From: Lysinibacillus odysseyi
Lineage (GTDB): Bacteria; Bacillota; Bacilli; Bacillales_A; Planococcaceae
Length of the DNA stretch: 64,000 nt
Direction of reading: 5' to 3'
Assembly: GCA_014595895.1 (NCBI GenBank)
Contig: JABUKB010000001.1
Span: forward strand, 930,001 to 994,000
The notes under the pieces are model-generated. The model had not been told where the DNA came from. It ran no database searches and worked only from the letters and a program-made list of their open reading frames with translations. Shown piece after piece: positions 36,771 to 44,729 of the stretch. How positions within the stretch are numbered: position 1 is the first letter of the stretch; every line of letters starts with the position of its first letter. The translations under genes were made by a program, and so were the position numbers.

Positions 36771-38531
36771 ATGCTTGCGACAGCACAGCAAAAATTACAG
36801 CAATATTTTGGCTATGATGATTTCCGTGACGGACAGCAGCAGGCGATTGAATCTGTGCTTGCTGGGCATGATACGTTAATCATCATGCCAACGGGTGGCG
36901 GAAAATCAATTTGCTATCAAGTTCCTGCCTTAGCTTTAGAAGGAACAACACTTGTCATTTCGCCGCTCATTTCCTTGATGAAAGATCAAGTGGATATGCT
37001 GCAAGCAAGCGGAATTGCAGCGGCTTTTTTAAATAGCTCGCAAAGCTATGAAGAAGCGCAGCAAGTATGGCAAATGGCGAGAACAGGCCAATTAAAATTG
37101 CTTTATATCGCGCCGGAACGACTGGAAAATGATACGTTTTGCATGGAACTAGCGGCTTTACGCGTTCCGCTCATAGCCATTGATGAGGCACATTGTATCA
37201 GTCAGTGGGGGCATGATTTTAGACCAAGTTATCGCATTATCCCGCGCCTATGTGATTTATGGCAGGACAAGCCGACAGTCGTCGCGCTGACAGCAACAGC
37301 AACACCGCATGTGCGGGAAGATATTAGCGAGCTGCTATCGATTAGCGAAGATCATACGTATGTGACAGGCTTTCAGCGAGAGAATTTAGCGTTTACCGTA
37401 CTGCGCGGAGAACACCGAGAGCGTTATATACTAGACTATGTATCCAATAATAGAGAAGAAGCAGGCATTATTTATGCCGCAACCCGAAAGGCTGTTGAAA
37501 GCTTGGCAGAGCTGCTCGCGAAAAAGGGCATCCGTGTTGGTAAATATCATGGCGGTCTTAGCGATGAAGAACGAAGCACGACACAGCAGCAATTTTTAAA
37601 TGATGAACTATCTGTGATGGTGGCAACGAATGCCTTTGGAATGGGCATTAATAAAACCAATGTACGCTACGTCATCCATTATCAAATGCCGCGCAATATG
37701 GAAAGCTATTATCAGGAAGCAGGGCGCGCAGGACGGGACGGTTTGCCTAGTGCCTGCATACTGCTCTATGCTTCGAGTGATGAGCAAACGCAGCGCTTTT
37801 TAATCGACCAGGCACAGGATAGGAGCCGTATTCCATTTGAACTGACAAAATTGCAGGAAATGATTGATTACTGTCATACAGAAGACTGCTTGCAGCAATA
37901 TATTACGGCTTATTTTGGCGAGCATACACCAAGCTGCGGTCAGTGCAATCATTGTCAGGATGACCGTCCGATGCAAGATGTGACAGTGGATGCGCAAAAG
38001 GTGCTTTCTTGTGTCATTCGCATGGGACAGAAATTTGGAAAAGTTTTAACCAGCCAAGTGCTTGCGGGCTCTCGCAATAAAAAAGTCACGGAATTTGGCT
38101 TTGACCGCCTGCCTACATACGGCATTTTAAAGGGGATGTCTGCCAAAGATATCGCACAGTTTATCGAGTTTTGTATCGCGGAAAAACTGATAGGCGTGAG
38201 CAACGGTCAGTTTCCAACGATTTTTGTCACGGAAAAAGGCAGGGATGTGCTAACCGGGCAGCAGCAAGTGATGAAACGTAGTGTACCGGTCGTTGTCAAA
38301 GTAGTGGAGGATGATCCGTTATTTGATCATTTACGAGAATTAAGGCGGGATATTGCGACGACGGAGAAAGTACCTCCTTATGTAGTATTCTCTGATAAAA
38401 CGCTGCGCGAGATGAGTATGAAGCAACCAACGACAGCGAATGCCTTTTTAGCGATCAATGGGGTTGGTGAAAACAAGCTTGAAAAATACGGGGAAGTATT
38501 TATGCAGGCTATCGTCAACTGGTCAAAATAA
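36771..38531 (+). CDS. recQ: ATP-dependent DNA helicase RecQ
   Basis: The 586-residue helicase shows YFGYDDFRDGQQQAIESVL (Q motif region), MPTGGGKSICYQVPAL (Walker A), LISLMKDQVD, AIDEAHCISQWGHDFRPSY (DEAH and aromatic loop), ALTATAT, VATNAFGMGINKTNVR and QEAGRAGRDG. A zinc-binding RQC region follows (CHTEDCLQQ, CGQCNHCQDD), and an HRDC domain closes the protein (FLAINGVGENKLEKYG). It unwinds recombination and replication intermediates. GGAGGAG precedes the ATG, and the gene probably shares a transcript with the lipoprotein gene. Confidence 0.96.
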   Translation: MLATAQQKLQQYFGYDDFRDGQQQAIESVLAGHDTLIIMPTGGGKSICYQVPALALEGTTLVISPLISLMKDQVDMLQASGIAAAFLNSSQSYEEAQQVWQMARTGQLKLLYIAPERLENDTFCMELAALRVPLIAIDEAHCISQWGHDFRPSYRIIPRLCDLWQDKPTVVALTATATPHVREDISELLSISEDHTYVTGFQRENLAFTVLRGEHRERYILDYVSNNREEAGIIYAATRKAVESLAELLAKKGIRVGKYHGGLSDEERSTTQQQFLNDELSVMVATNAFGMGINKTNVRYVIHYQMPRNMESYYQEAGRAGRDGLPSACILLYASSDEQTQRFLIDQAQDRSRIPFELTKLQEMIDYCHTEDCLQQYITAYFGEHTPSCGQCNHCQDDRPMQDVTVDAQKVLSCVIRMGQKFGKVLTSQVLAGSRNKKVTEFGFDRLPTYGILKGMSAKDIAQFIEFCIAEKLIGVSNGQFPTIFVTEKGRDVLTGQQQVMKRSVPVVVKVVEDDPLFDHLRELRRDIATTEKVPPYVVFSDKTLREMSMKQPTTANAFLAINGVGENKLEKYGEVFMQAIVNWSK

Positions 38532-38532
38532 C

Positions 38533-38566
38533 AAAAAAGCCGACTCATTCAAGAGCCGGCTTTTTT
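38533..38566. terminator. Terminator after recQ, likely bidirectional
   Basis: AAAAAAGCCGACTC pairs with GAGCCGGCTTTTTT with one mismatch around ATTCAA; T and A runs flank it. Confidence 0.85.
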
Positions 38567-38615
38567 ATATGCACTTAAAAGAGAAGCCATCAGCGTATGT
38601 ATGGCTCTCTTCCTT

Positions 38616-38819
38616 TTATTTCTCTGGATATGTCATACAGACGCGACCAATTTGTCCATCTGTTAAGCGAACTTTAATGCCGTGCGGATGGAAGTTGCTA
38701 TTTGTCAGCAAATCCTTTACGACTCCGCGCGTCTTGTTGCCGCTACGTTGGTCTTTTTTCAGAATAATATCAACTTCTAAACCAGGATATACATCCGCTC
38801 TGTTTTTACCGTTCATCAT
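38616..38819 (-). CDS. ywbE: YwbE family protein
   Basis: A 67-residue protein, MMNGKNRADVYPGLEVDII then LKKDQRSGNKTRGVVKDLLT and SNFHPHGIKVRLTDGQIGRV. This is the small conserved YwbE family, a KOW/SH3-like beta fold whose function is unknown. AAGGAG lies six bases before the first ATG (38817-38819) or nine before the second. The longer frame running to 39110 enters the next gene on the opposite strand and is not used. It is divergent from the GNAT-nitrilase gene. Confidence 0.88.
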   Translation of the reverse strand: MMNGKNRADVYPGLEVDIILKKDQRSGNKTRGVVKDLLTNSNFHPHGIKVRLTDGQIGRVCMTYPEK

Positions 38820-38907
38820 CAACAGCTCCTTCAATTTCTTTATTATAGCGAATAAAAGGGCTTTTAAAAAGTCAAGAATAAGGGTATAGGCAACTTGGAG
38901 GTGTCGT

Positions 38908-40455
38908 GTGATGAGTGAGCAATTAGATATGTCACAATTTGAGATGAAGATGATTATCCGACAAATGGAGGTAGAAGATTTCGACCGGATTGTAGAACTC
39001 CAACAGCTATGCTTTCCGGGGATGGAACCATGGGAGAAAGTACAGCTGTTAAGCCATCTATCCATTTTCCCGGAAGGCCAAATCGTAGCAGAGCTGGATG
39101 GTGAAGTCATCGGTTCTTGTTCTAGCCTGCGTATTAATTTTGATGAGTACGATGACCGCCATACGTGGAATGATATAACGAATAATGGTTTTATTACAAA
39201 CCACGATCCAAATGGTTATAATTTATATGGAATTGAAGTTATGGTCCATCCAGAATTTCGCCGCATGAAGGTAGGCCATCGTTTATATGAAGCGCGTAAA
39301 GATTTAGCGCGTACATTAAATTTAAAATCGATTGTAATCGGGGGGCGCATTCCGTTTTATCATAGATACGCAAATGAAATGTCGGCAAGAGAGTATGTGG
39401 AAGAAGTCAAGCGCCATAAAATTTATGATCCCGTTTTAACCTTCCAATTGATGAATGGCTTTTCATTAATGAGGATTAACCCCAATTATTTAGCAGATGA
39501 CCGTGCATCGGCAAAATATGCGACCTTAATGGAATGGAATAATGTCGATTATAGACCGCAATCGAAACGACATTTCAAAACCAGTTATCCGGTCCGTATC
39601 TGTGTCGTGCAGTATATGATGCGTAAAATCAATAGCTTCGAGGAATTTGCGCATCAGTGCGAGTATTTTGTTGATGTAGCATCTGATGCAGGTTCAGATT
39701 TTGTTGTCTTCCCGGAACTGTTAACATCACAGCTCATGTCCTTCTTAGATGAAAGAACCCCATCAATGGCCGTGCGTAAATTGACTGAATTTACCCCGCA
39801 ATATATTGAGCTGTTTACAAGTCTTGCCTTGCGCTATAATGTCAATATTATCGGCGGATCGCACTTTGTGGAAGAAGAGAATGATGAAATTTATAATATT
39901 TGTTATTTATTCAGAAGAGACGGGACGATTGAAAAGCAGTACAAGGTGCATATTACACCAAATGAAACGAAATGGTGGGGAATTTCGGCGGGCAATCGTG
40001 TCGAAGTGTTTGACACAGATTGCGGAAAGATTGCGATTCAAATTTGCTATGATATTGAGTTCCCGGAGCTGGCGCGCATTGCGACAGATAAAGGGGCAAA
40101 TATTATTTTCACACCGTTCTGTACAGAGGATCGTCAAGGCTATTTACGCGTGCGCTACTGTGCACAGGCTCGCGCGGTAGAAAATCAAGTTTATACAGTT
40201 ATTTCAGGAACGGTAGGGAATTTACCACAGACAGAAAATATGGATATTCAATATGCTCAATCGGGGATTTTCTCACCAAGTGATTTTGAATTTGCGCGTG
40301 ACGGCATCGTCGGTGAAACCAATCCGAACGTAGAGATGGTATTGATCGGGGATGTGGACCTAGAAATTTTACGCCGTCAACGTCAGGACGGTACGGTTAA
40401 ACATTTAATAGACCGTCGAAAAGATGTGTATAGAGTTGATTATTTAACGAAATAA
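38908..40455 (+). CDS. GNAT acetyltransferase fused to a nitrilase-type amidohydrolase (YhcX-like)
   Basis: The N-terminal ~210 residues are a GNAT fold with IIRQMEVEDFDRIVELQQL, YGIEVMVHPEFRRMKVGHRLYEARK (acetyl-CoA loop) and SIVIGGRIPFYHRYA. The C-terminal ~290 residues are a carbon-nitrogen hydrolase with the catalytic Glu in VVFPELLTSQ, Lys in KQYKVHITPNE and Cys in IAIQICYDIEFPELAR. B. subtilis YhcX has this layout. The amidase part would hydrolyse a small amide or omega-amide and the GNAT part may bind or modify the same compound. Either GTG 38908 or ATG 38911 could start it; both are well spaced from GGAGG. Confidence 0.9.
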   Translation: MMSEQLDMSQFEMKMIIRQMEVEDFDRIVELQQLCFPGMEPWEKVQLLSHLSIFPEGQIVAELDGEVIGSCSSLRINFDEYDDRHTWNDITNNGFITNHDPNGYNLYGIEVMVHPEFRRMKVGHRLYEARKDLARTLNLKSIVIGGRIPFYHRYANEMSAREYVEEVKRHKIYDPVLTFQLMNGFSLMRINPNYLADDRASAKYATLMEWNNVDYRPQSKRHFKTSYPVRICVVQYMMRKINSFEEFAHQCEYFVDVASDAGSDFVVFPELLTSQLMSFLDERTPSMAVRKLTEFTPQYIELFTSLALRYNVNIIGGSHFVEEENDEIYNICYLFRRDGTIEKQYKVHITPNETKWWGISAGNRVEVFDTDCGKIAIQICYDIEFPELARIATDKGANIIFTPFCTEDRQGYLRVRYCAQARAVENQVYTVISGTVGNLPQTENMDIQYAQSGIFSPSDFEFARDGIVGETNPNVEMVLIGDVDLEILRRQRQDGTVKHLIDRRKDVYRVDYLTK

Positions 40456-40486
40456 AAATATAGAAAAGACTAACTGAAAAAGTTAG

Positions 40487-40536
40487 GCAACTTGTGGAAG
40501 TTGCTGTCTGTATTTTGCAGGCGGCAGCTTTTTTTA
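40487..40536 (+). terminator. Compound terminator after the YhcX-like gene
   Basis: GCAACTT pairs with AAGTTGC, and a second hairpin built on GCTG...CAGC runs into TTTTTTT. Confidence 0.7.
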
Positions 40537-40645
40537 ATGCCATTGGCCACGAGACGAATTGTAGTACGTCATACAATTTTTATTTCTAGCTTTAGATTAG
40601 CAAGAGAATAAATATCTCGTATATGTTAAAAATATATGCAAATTA

Positions 40646-40674
40646 TTGACAATAAGAAGGTATGTTTTTATGAT
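40646..40674 (+). promoter_or_regulatory. Promoter of the tetR-type gene
   Basis: TTGACA (40646-40651), seventeen bases, TATGAT (40669-40674): a near-consensus sigma-A promoter whose start point would fall within the operator at 40676-40695. Confidence 0.88.
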
Positions 40675-40675
40675 A

Positions 40676-40695
40676 GATACATACTGAATGTATGA
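40676..40695 (+). promoter_or_regulatory. Putative TetR operator 1
   Basis: GATACATACTGAATGTATGA contains CATAC and GTATG arms. It matches the complement of the second site (41391-41413) over ATAC-x-TACTGAATGTATG. It covers the predicted transcription start, which suits repression. Confidence 0.75.
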
Positions 40696-40712
40696 AAAGA
40701 GTTGAAATATGA

Positions 40713-41354
40713 ATGGCACGTAATAAATATCCGGAGCAAACACTTGAAAAGATTTTGACTGTAGCGCAAAGGTTGTTTTTAGAGAAAGGTTTTGATCAAA
40801 CTACGATTCAAGATATTGTAGATGGGCTTGAAGGGATGACAAGGGGGGCTGTTTATCACCACTTTAAATCTAAGGATGAAATTATGGAGGCATTAATCAA
40901 TCGAATGTTTTTAGAGCATAATCCATTTGAGGTATTGCGTAATCGCAGTGACATTAACGGCTTACAAAAGTTAAAATTAGCTGTTACGATGAATCAATCC
41001 AATCAAGAAGGAATTCAAATGTCAAAGCAAGCATTGCCGTTACTTCAAAACCCACGTATTTTGGCAGGGATGATTGAGTCCAATCGAAAGAATCTTAGCC
41101 CCCTTTGGTTAGAATTAATGGAGGAAGGGATAGCCGATGGTTCCATCCACACAGCCTATGCAAAGGAATTATCCGAATTGCTACCATTGTTAGAGTTTTG
41201 GCTGATGCCAACAGTTTATCCAGCAAGCCCAGAGGAAATGTATCGTAAGTTTGTATTTATTAGCGAGATGTTAACGAAAATGGGCTTACCGCTATTTGAC
41301 GAAGAAATGATGGATAACATTCAGCAACAATTTCAAGGGTTAACAGAAAAATAA
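40713..41354 (+). CDS. TetR-family transcriptional regulator
   Basis: The 213-residue protein starts with a TetR-type DNA-binding domain: TLEKILTVAQRLFLEKGFDQ, TTIQDIVDGLEGMTRGAVYHHFKSKDEI. The remaining ~150 residues form the helical ligand/dimer domain, not assignable to a ligand. An operator-like palindrome overlaps its own promoter and a second lies before the next gene. It therefore probably represses itself and the membrane protein/hydrolase pair downstream. Confidence 0.92.
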   Translation: MARNKYPEQTLEKILTVAQRLFLEKGFDQTTIQDIVDGLEGMTRGAVYHHFKSKDEIMEALINRMFLEHNPFEVLRNRSDINGLQKLKLAVTMNQSNQEGIQMSKQALPLLQNPRILAGMIESNRKNLSPLWLELMEEGIADGSIHTAYAKELSELLPLLEFWLMPTVYPASPEEMYRKFVFISEMLTKMGLPLFDEEMMDNIQQQFQGLTEK

Positions 41355-41390
41355 ATTGCCTTCTAAGAGGGGCATTTTATTTTTACATTT

Positions 41391-41413
41391 TACATACATT
41401 CAGTAGGTATGTA
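41391..41413 (+). promoter_or_regulatory. Putative TetR operator 2
   Basis: TACATAC and GTATGTA are perfect seven-base arms around ATTCAGTAG. The complement shares ATACCTACTGAATGTATG with operator 1 except for one base. It is placed 20 bases before the start codon of the membrane protein gene. Confidence 0.78.
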
Positions 41414-41433
41414 AGTGGATTGGAGGAAAAGCA

Positions 41434-41961
41434 ATGAAACATGGCTTGTTATTAGTTTTATGGATACTCACGGTCCTAGCAGCAATGGTGTGTTTAATCT
41501 GTGACTATGTGATAAGTGAAGAATTAGAATGGTCCCTTATCGTCACACTATCACTTTTGGTATTTGGACTAGTATCTACTGTGATTTTAAGAGCAAATCA
41601 TCTGTTAAGAAGTAGTTTGTTAGGTATTACTATTATTATTTTACCGTTTTTATATCTATTAAGTATATTGCTTCGAGAGGGGCTTGTTTTTTCGCTCGGT
41701 GGTAGTATCGCAGTAGTAAGCTGTTTATTTTTATGGGGTGCATATGGTGTACATTCAAGGTACCCAATGCAAAAATATCGAATGCTTAGCAATATTTTAT
41801 TACTAACAATACCACTCGTTTTTAGTATCATGTATAGTTGCATGTACTTTCTCGATCATTTTACGGTGGATTTACATTCTAGTATGTATCATTTATTAGC
41901 GATGGTACTATTATCGGTTGTTTTTTGGTTCATCGATTTTGCTAAAAGTAAAACAGTGTGA
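41434..41961 (+). CDS. Six-helix membrane protein, unknown
   Basis: The 175-residue protein has about six hydrophobic segments (near residues 5-25, 35-51, 62-80, 87-107, 117-137 and 148-168) with few charged residues. I do not recognise a family. TTGGAGG precedes the ATG. The TetR operator copy just upstream and the hydrolase starting ten bases after its stop indicate one regulated operon. Confidence 0.8.
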   Translation: MKHGLLLVLWILTVLAAMVCLICDYVISEELEWSLIVTLSLLVFGLVSTVILRANHLLRSSLLGITIIILPFLYLLSILLREGLVFSLGGSIAVVSCLFLWGAYGVHSRYPMQKYRMLSNILLLTIPLVFSIMYSCMYFLDHFTVDLHSSMYHLLAMVLLSVVFWFIDFAKSKTV

Positions 41962-41971
41962 GGGACCAGCG

Positions 41972-42592
41972 ATGCAATTAGTCTTGTTACACGGGATGGG
42001 TCAAACTGCAGCTAGTTGGCAAAATACCATTTTAAATTTACCGAATGATTGGCACATTCATATGTCGACATTATTGGGAAATGATGAGTTAGTCACGTAT
42101 GAACAATTGTACCAGTCTTTTGTAGTGGAATGTGAAAAGTATACTGAGCCCTTTCATATATGTGGCCTATCGCTTGGTGCGGTGCTTGCTTGTCGATACG
42201 CGATTGAATACCCAAATAAGGTGAAATCTTTGCTATTGATTGCGGTGCAATTGAAACCATCTCGGTATTTATTAAAGTTTCAACAGTTGATTTTCTCTCT
42301 ATTACCTAAGAGTTATTTTAGAAAGCATGGGTTACACAAAGAGCAATTATTATTACTTAGCTCCTCGATGCAAAAGCTCAACTTAAAAGCTGGTGTCCAG
42401 CAACTCCAGTGCCCAATTCTTTTAGTGTGCGGAGAAAAAGACTATTTCAATCAGCAGGCTGCAAAAGATTTTGTTCGAACTGTGGAGCATGCTCAATATG
42501 TAGTCATTAAACAAGCGGGGCATGAAGTAAATATGGAAAAGCCAGTAGAGTTGGCAGGCGTAATTGAACATTTTTTAATAGGGGGCAAGTAG
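41972..42592 (+). CDS. Alpha/beta hydrolase
   Basis: ATG 41972 follows GAGGG; the longer frame overlaps the previous gene. The 206-residue protein has VLLHGMGQTAASW (oxyanion region), ICGLSLGAVLAC with nucleophile Ser 67, LLVCGEKDYF with the catalytic Asp and KQAGHEVNMEKP with the His. The lid is short, which suits a small esterase or thioesterase. Substrate unknown. It is co-transcribed with the membrane protein under the TetR-type repressor. Confidence 0.88.
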   Translation: MQLVLLHGMGQTAASWQNTILNLPNDWHIHMSTLLGNDELVTYEQLYQSFVVECEKYTEPFHICGLSLGAVLACRYAIEYPNKVKSLLLIAVQLKPSRYLLKFQQLIFSLLPKSYFRKHGLHKEQLLLLSSSMQKLNLKAGVQQLQCPILLVCGEKDYFNQQAAKDFVRTVEHAQYVVIKQAGHEVNMEKPVELAGVIEHFLIGGK

Positions 42593-42678
42593 ATAGTTCT
42601 AGAATTGTATGAATATTTAAAGTATCAGCAATCTCTATTCGCTCTGATATCTTGTTTCTACTTATAAACAAAAGGACT

Positions 42679-42716
42679 CTATAAGATCGTCTTTTCTCAA
42701 AGTAACGATCTTATAG
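42679..42716. terminator. Inverted repeat between convergent hydrolase and nitroreductase genes
   Basis: CTATAAGATCGT and ACGATCTTATAG form a perfect 12-bp stem. A second stem, TTTAACAGCTA with TAGCTGTTAAA (42724-42759), overlaps the nitroreductase stop. T tracts are poor, so termination efficiency is uncertain. Confidence 0.6.
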
Positions 42717-42744
42717 GGTACAGTTTAACAGCTAGTCTTTTATC

Positions 42745-43377
42745 TTAATAGCTGTTAAATTGGACAAACTCCCCGACAGGCTTCCGGTAGCCCCTTGGTC
42801 GTTCCTTATCAACACTTTTACCAATCGTAATCATCATCACCGGCTCTAGATGTGCAGGGATATGAAATTCCTCCCGTAATGCATCGACATTATGCACATG
42901 CATCGGGCATGTATCGAAGCCATAGTGTTTGGCGCTTAACATAAAGAGCATCGCATGAATCCCAGCATTACGTGTGAGTTCTAGCTGTAGCTGATGAGGC
43001 GCAGCCTTCAGACCATCCGCATAGCCCTTAATTAATTCCAATGTTTGATTATAGTCTACTTCATCCATCATCTGTAACATTTTCATCGGTCCATAAATTT
43101 TTTCAGCATTCTCTTGTTCGATACTGTTTCGGTCACCCAGGACAATGACAACAGCACTTGCTGTATGTATTTTATATTGCTTGTAGCTTAGTTCGAAAAC
43201 ACGGTCTTTTTTCTCTTCATCCATAATGACTAAATAATTGGCAAACTGTAAATTATAAGCGCTAGGAGCTGTTTTCGTTAAATCGAAAATCTGTTTAAAA
43301 TCTGCCTCTGTCATTTTGAAATCTTTGACGAAGTTTACTGCAGAATGTCTGGAAAGTGCTAGTTGTTCTAAATTCAT
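42745..43377 (-). CDS. Nitroreductase-family flavoprotein (MhqN-like)
   Basis: The ATG at 43375-43377 (MNLEQLALSRHSAVNFVKDF) has AAGAG upstream. The 210-residue protein has SRHSAVNF (FMN phosphate), TAPSAYNLQFANYLVI, GIHAMLFMLSAKHYGFDTCP and VMMITIGKSVDKERPRGYRKP, the classic nitroreductase pattern. It would reduce quinones or nitro compounds with NAD(P)H and FMN. It is divergent from a ring-cleaving dioxygenase, as in quinone-detoxifying mhqNO genes of B. subtilis. An imperfect copy of the shared operator lies 19 bases before its start. Confidence 0.88.
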   Translation of the reverse strand: MNLEQLALSRHSAVNFVKDFKMTEADFKQIFDLTKTAPSAYNLQFANYLVIMDEEKKDRVFELSYKQYKIHTASAVVIVLGDRNSIEQENAEKIYGPMKMLQMMDEVDYNQTLELIKGYADGLKAAPHQLQLELTRNAGIHAMLFMLSAKHYGFDTCPMHVHNVDALREEFHIPAHLEPVMMITIGKSVDKERPRGYRKPVGEFVQFNSY

Positions 43378-43395
43378 AGTAATCACTCTTTCATT

Positions 43396-43413
43396 TGTTT
43401 TGATTTCGAGATA
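43396..43413 (-). promoter_or_regulatory. Imperfect MhqR-type operator before the nitroreductase gene
   Basis: TGTTTTGATTTCGAGATA matches the perfect palindrome at 43498-43515 in 14 of 18 positions, with the right half TTCGAGATA intact. Confidence 0.6.
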
Positions 43414-43467
43414 TTATGATAGCGTTTTTATTATACAGGAAATAATTAGAAAACAAAACTAAAATAA

Positions 43468-43497
43468 TTGACGAATACGTGAAAGGCATGATATATT
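43468..43497 (+). promoter_or_regulatory. Promoter of the dioxygenase gene
   Basis: TTGACG (43468-43473) followed 17-18 bases later by ATATAT/TATATT. The operator at 43498-43515 begins immediately after the -10. Confidence 0.65.
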
Positions 43498-43515
43498 TAT
43501 CTCGAATTCGAGATA
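43498..43515 (+). promoter_or_regulatory. Perfect MhqR-type operator
   Basis: TATCTCGAATTCGAGATA is a perfect 18-base palindrome over the expected transcription start. From memory it matches the binding site of MhqR, the MarR-family quinone-responsive repressor. The regulator gene itself is not in the window. Confidence 0.8.
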
Positions 43516-43558
43516 ATTTTTTCTTGTAAAAATGATGAAAATAAAAAGGATGAAAAAT

Positions 43559-44497
43559 ATGAAAAAACAAACAGCAGGTATTCACCATATTTCAGCGATT
43601 GTAGGACATCCACAGGAGAATATCGATTTTTATGCAGGTGTGTTAGGGTTGCGTTTAGTAAAACAAACGGTGAATTTTGATGACCCAGGGACATATCACT
43701 TATATTTTGGCGATCAGGAAGGGAAGCCGGGAACGATTATGACATTTTTCCCTTGGGCAAATGCTTATCCAGGGCGTATTGGAGATGGACAGGTAGGGGT
43801 GACAACGTTTGTCGTGCCACAAGGAACATTGCCGTTTTGGGTGAATCGTTTGGCTAAATTTTCTATACCTTTTAAGAAAGCCGAGCGTTTCGGTGAGCAA
43901 GTCATACAATTTGATGACCCGCACGGCCTGCATTTAGAGCTAGTAGCACGCGAAGAAGGAGCATTGAACAGCTGGTCCTTTGGTGAAGTAACAAAAGATG
44001 TAGCCATCAAAGGGTTTGGCGGGGCTGTTCTTTATTCAAGCCGCCCTGAGGAAACGGCAAAGACATTAGCAGACACATTGGGACTTGAGGTTGTTGGGAC
44101 AGAAGGAGATTATACTCGCTTCCGTGCCACTGCAGATATCGGCAATATAATTGATTTGAAGATGGTCGCAGGTGCAAGAGGCACGATGGGTGTAGGGACG
44201 ATACACCATATCGCTTGGCGTGCTCATGATCAGGCAGATCATGTCGAGTGGCAGGAATTTGCCATGCAACAAGGACAGCATGTAACGGATATAAAGGATC
44301 GCAATTATTTCGATGCAATCTATTTCCGTGAGACAGGAGAAATTTTATTTGAAATTGCGACGGATCCACCGGGATTTGCTCATGATGAATCAGTGGAAAC
44401 GATGGGTAGCCAGTTAATGCTCCCTGCTCAGTACGAGCCGTTTCGAGATCGCTTAGAAAACTCTTTAATTCCTATTCAAGTGAGAAGCATAGACTGA
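43559..44497 (+). CDS. Ring-cleaving (VOC) dioxygenase, MhqO/MhqA-like
   Basis: ATG 43559 follows AAAAAGGA by eight bases. The 312-residue protein has two vicinal-oxygen-chelate modules: TAGIHHISAIVGHPQENIDFYAGVLGL with FDDPHGLHLELVA, then GGAVLYSSRPEETAKTLADTLGL with GTIHHIAWRAHDQADHV and RETGEILFEIATDPPGFAHDE. The His and Glu residues in these phrases are the usual metal ligands. Relatives open hydroquinone-type rings and are induced by quinones. With the divergent nitroreductase and the operator it forms a quinone-stress module. Confidence 0.9.
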   Translation: MKKQTAGIHHISAIVGHPQENIDFYAGVLGLRLVKQTVNFDDPGTYHLYFGDQEGKPGTIMTFFPWANAYPGRIGDGQVGVTTFVVPQGTLPFWVNRLAKFSIPFKKAERFGEQVIQFDDPHGLHLELVAREEGALNSWSFGEVTKDVAIKGFGGAVLYSSRPEETAKTLADTLGLEVVGTEGDYTRFRATADIGNIIDLKMVAGARGTMGVGTIHHIAWRAHDQADHVEWQEFAMQQGQHVTDIKDRNYFDAIYFRETGEILFEIATDPPGFAHDESVETMGSQLMLPAQYEPFRDRLENSLIPIQVRSID

Positions 44498-44520
44498 TTA
44501 TTTTTCTAGCTCAATAGAAG

Positions 44521-44554
44521 GTCACATGAAATTTAATTTTTGTGTGACTTTTTT
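44521..44554 (+). terminator. Terminator after the dioxygenase gene
   Basis: GTCACA pairs with TGTGAC, followed by seven T. Confidence 0.75.
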
Positions 44555-44592
44555 CATGCGATTTTTTTGGACATAAAGCCCAAAAGACTAGT

Positions 44593-44621
44593 AAATAGGA
44601 GGTGATACATCCTATTTTTTT
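44593..44621 (+). terminator. Short hairpin terminator ahead of the TPR operon
   Basis: AAATAGGA pairs with TCCTATTT around GGTGATACA and continues into T. It lies about 110 bases upstream of the operon. Its loop contains AGGAGGTGA, a ribosome-site-like word, so it may be an attenuator or simply a second terminator. Confidence 0.6.
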
Positions 44622-44729
44622 ATTACACTCTAATAGTTGTTGTGAGAGTAAATTATTGGATATATGATAAATAAAAGATTATAGTTAATATATGTGCTAA
44701 CAGATAACAAACTGCGAAGGGTGAGATTT

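Noticed and set aside
38820..39110. N-terminal extension of ywbE
   Set aside because: It is antisense to the start of the GNAT-nitrilase gene; the AAGGAG-preceded ATG at 38817-38819 gives the standard YwbE length.
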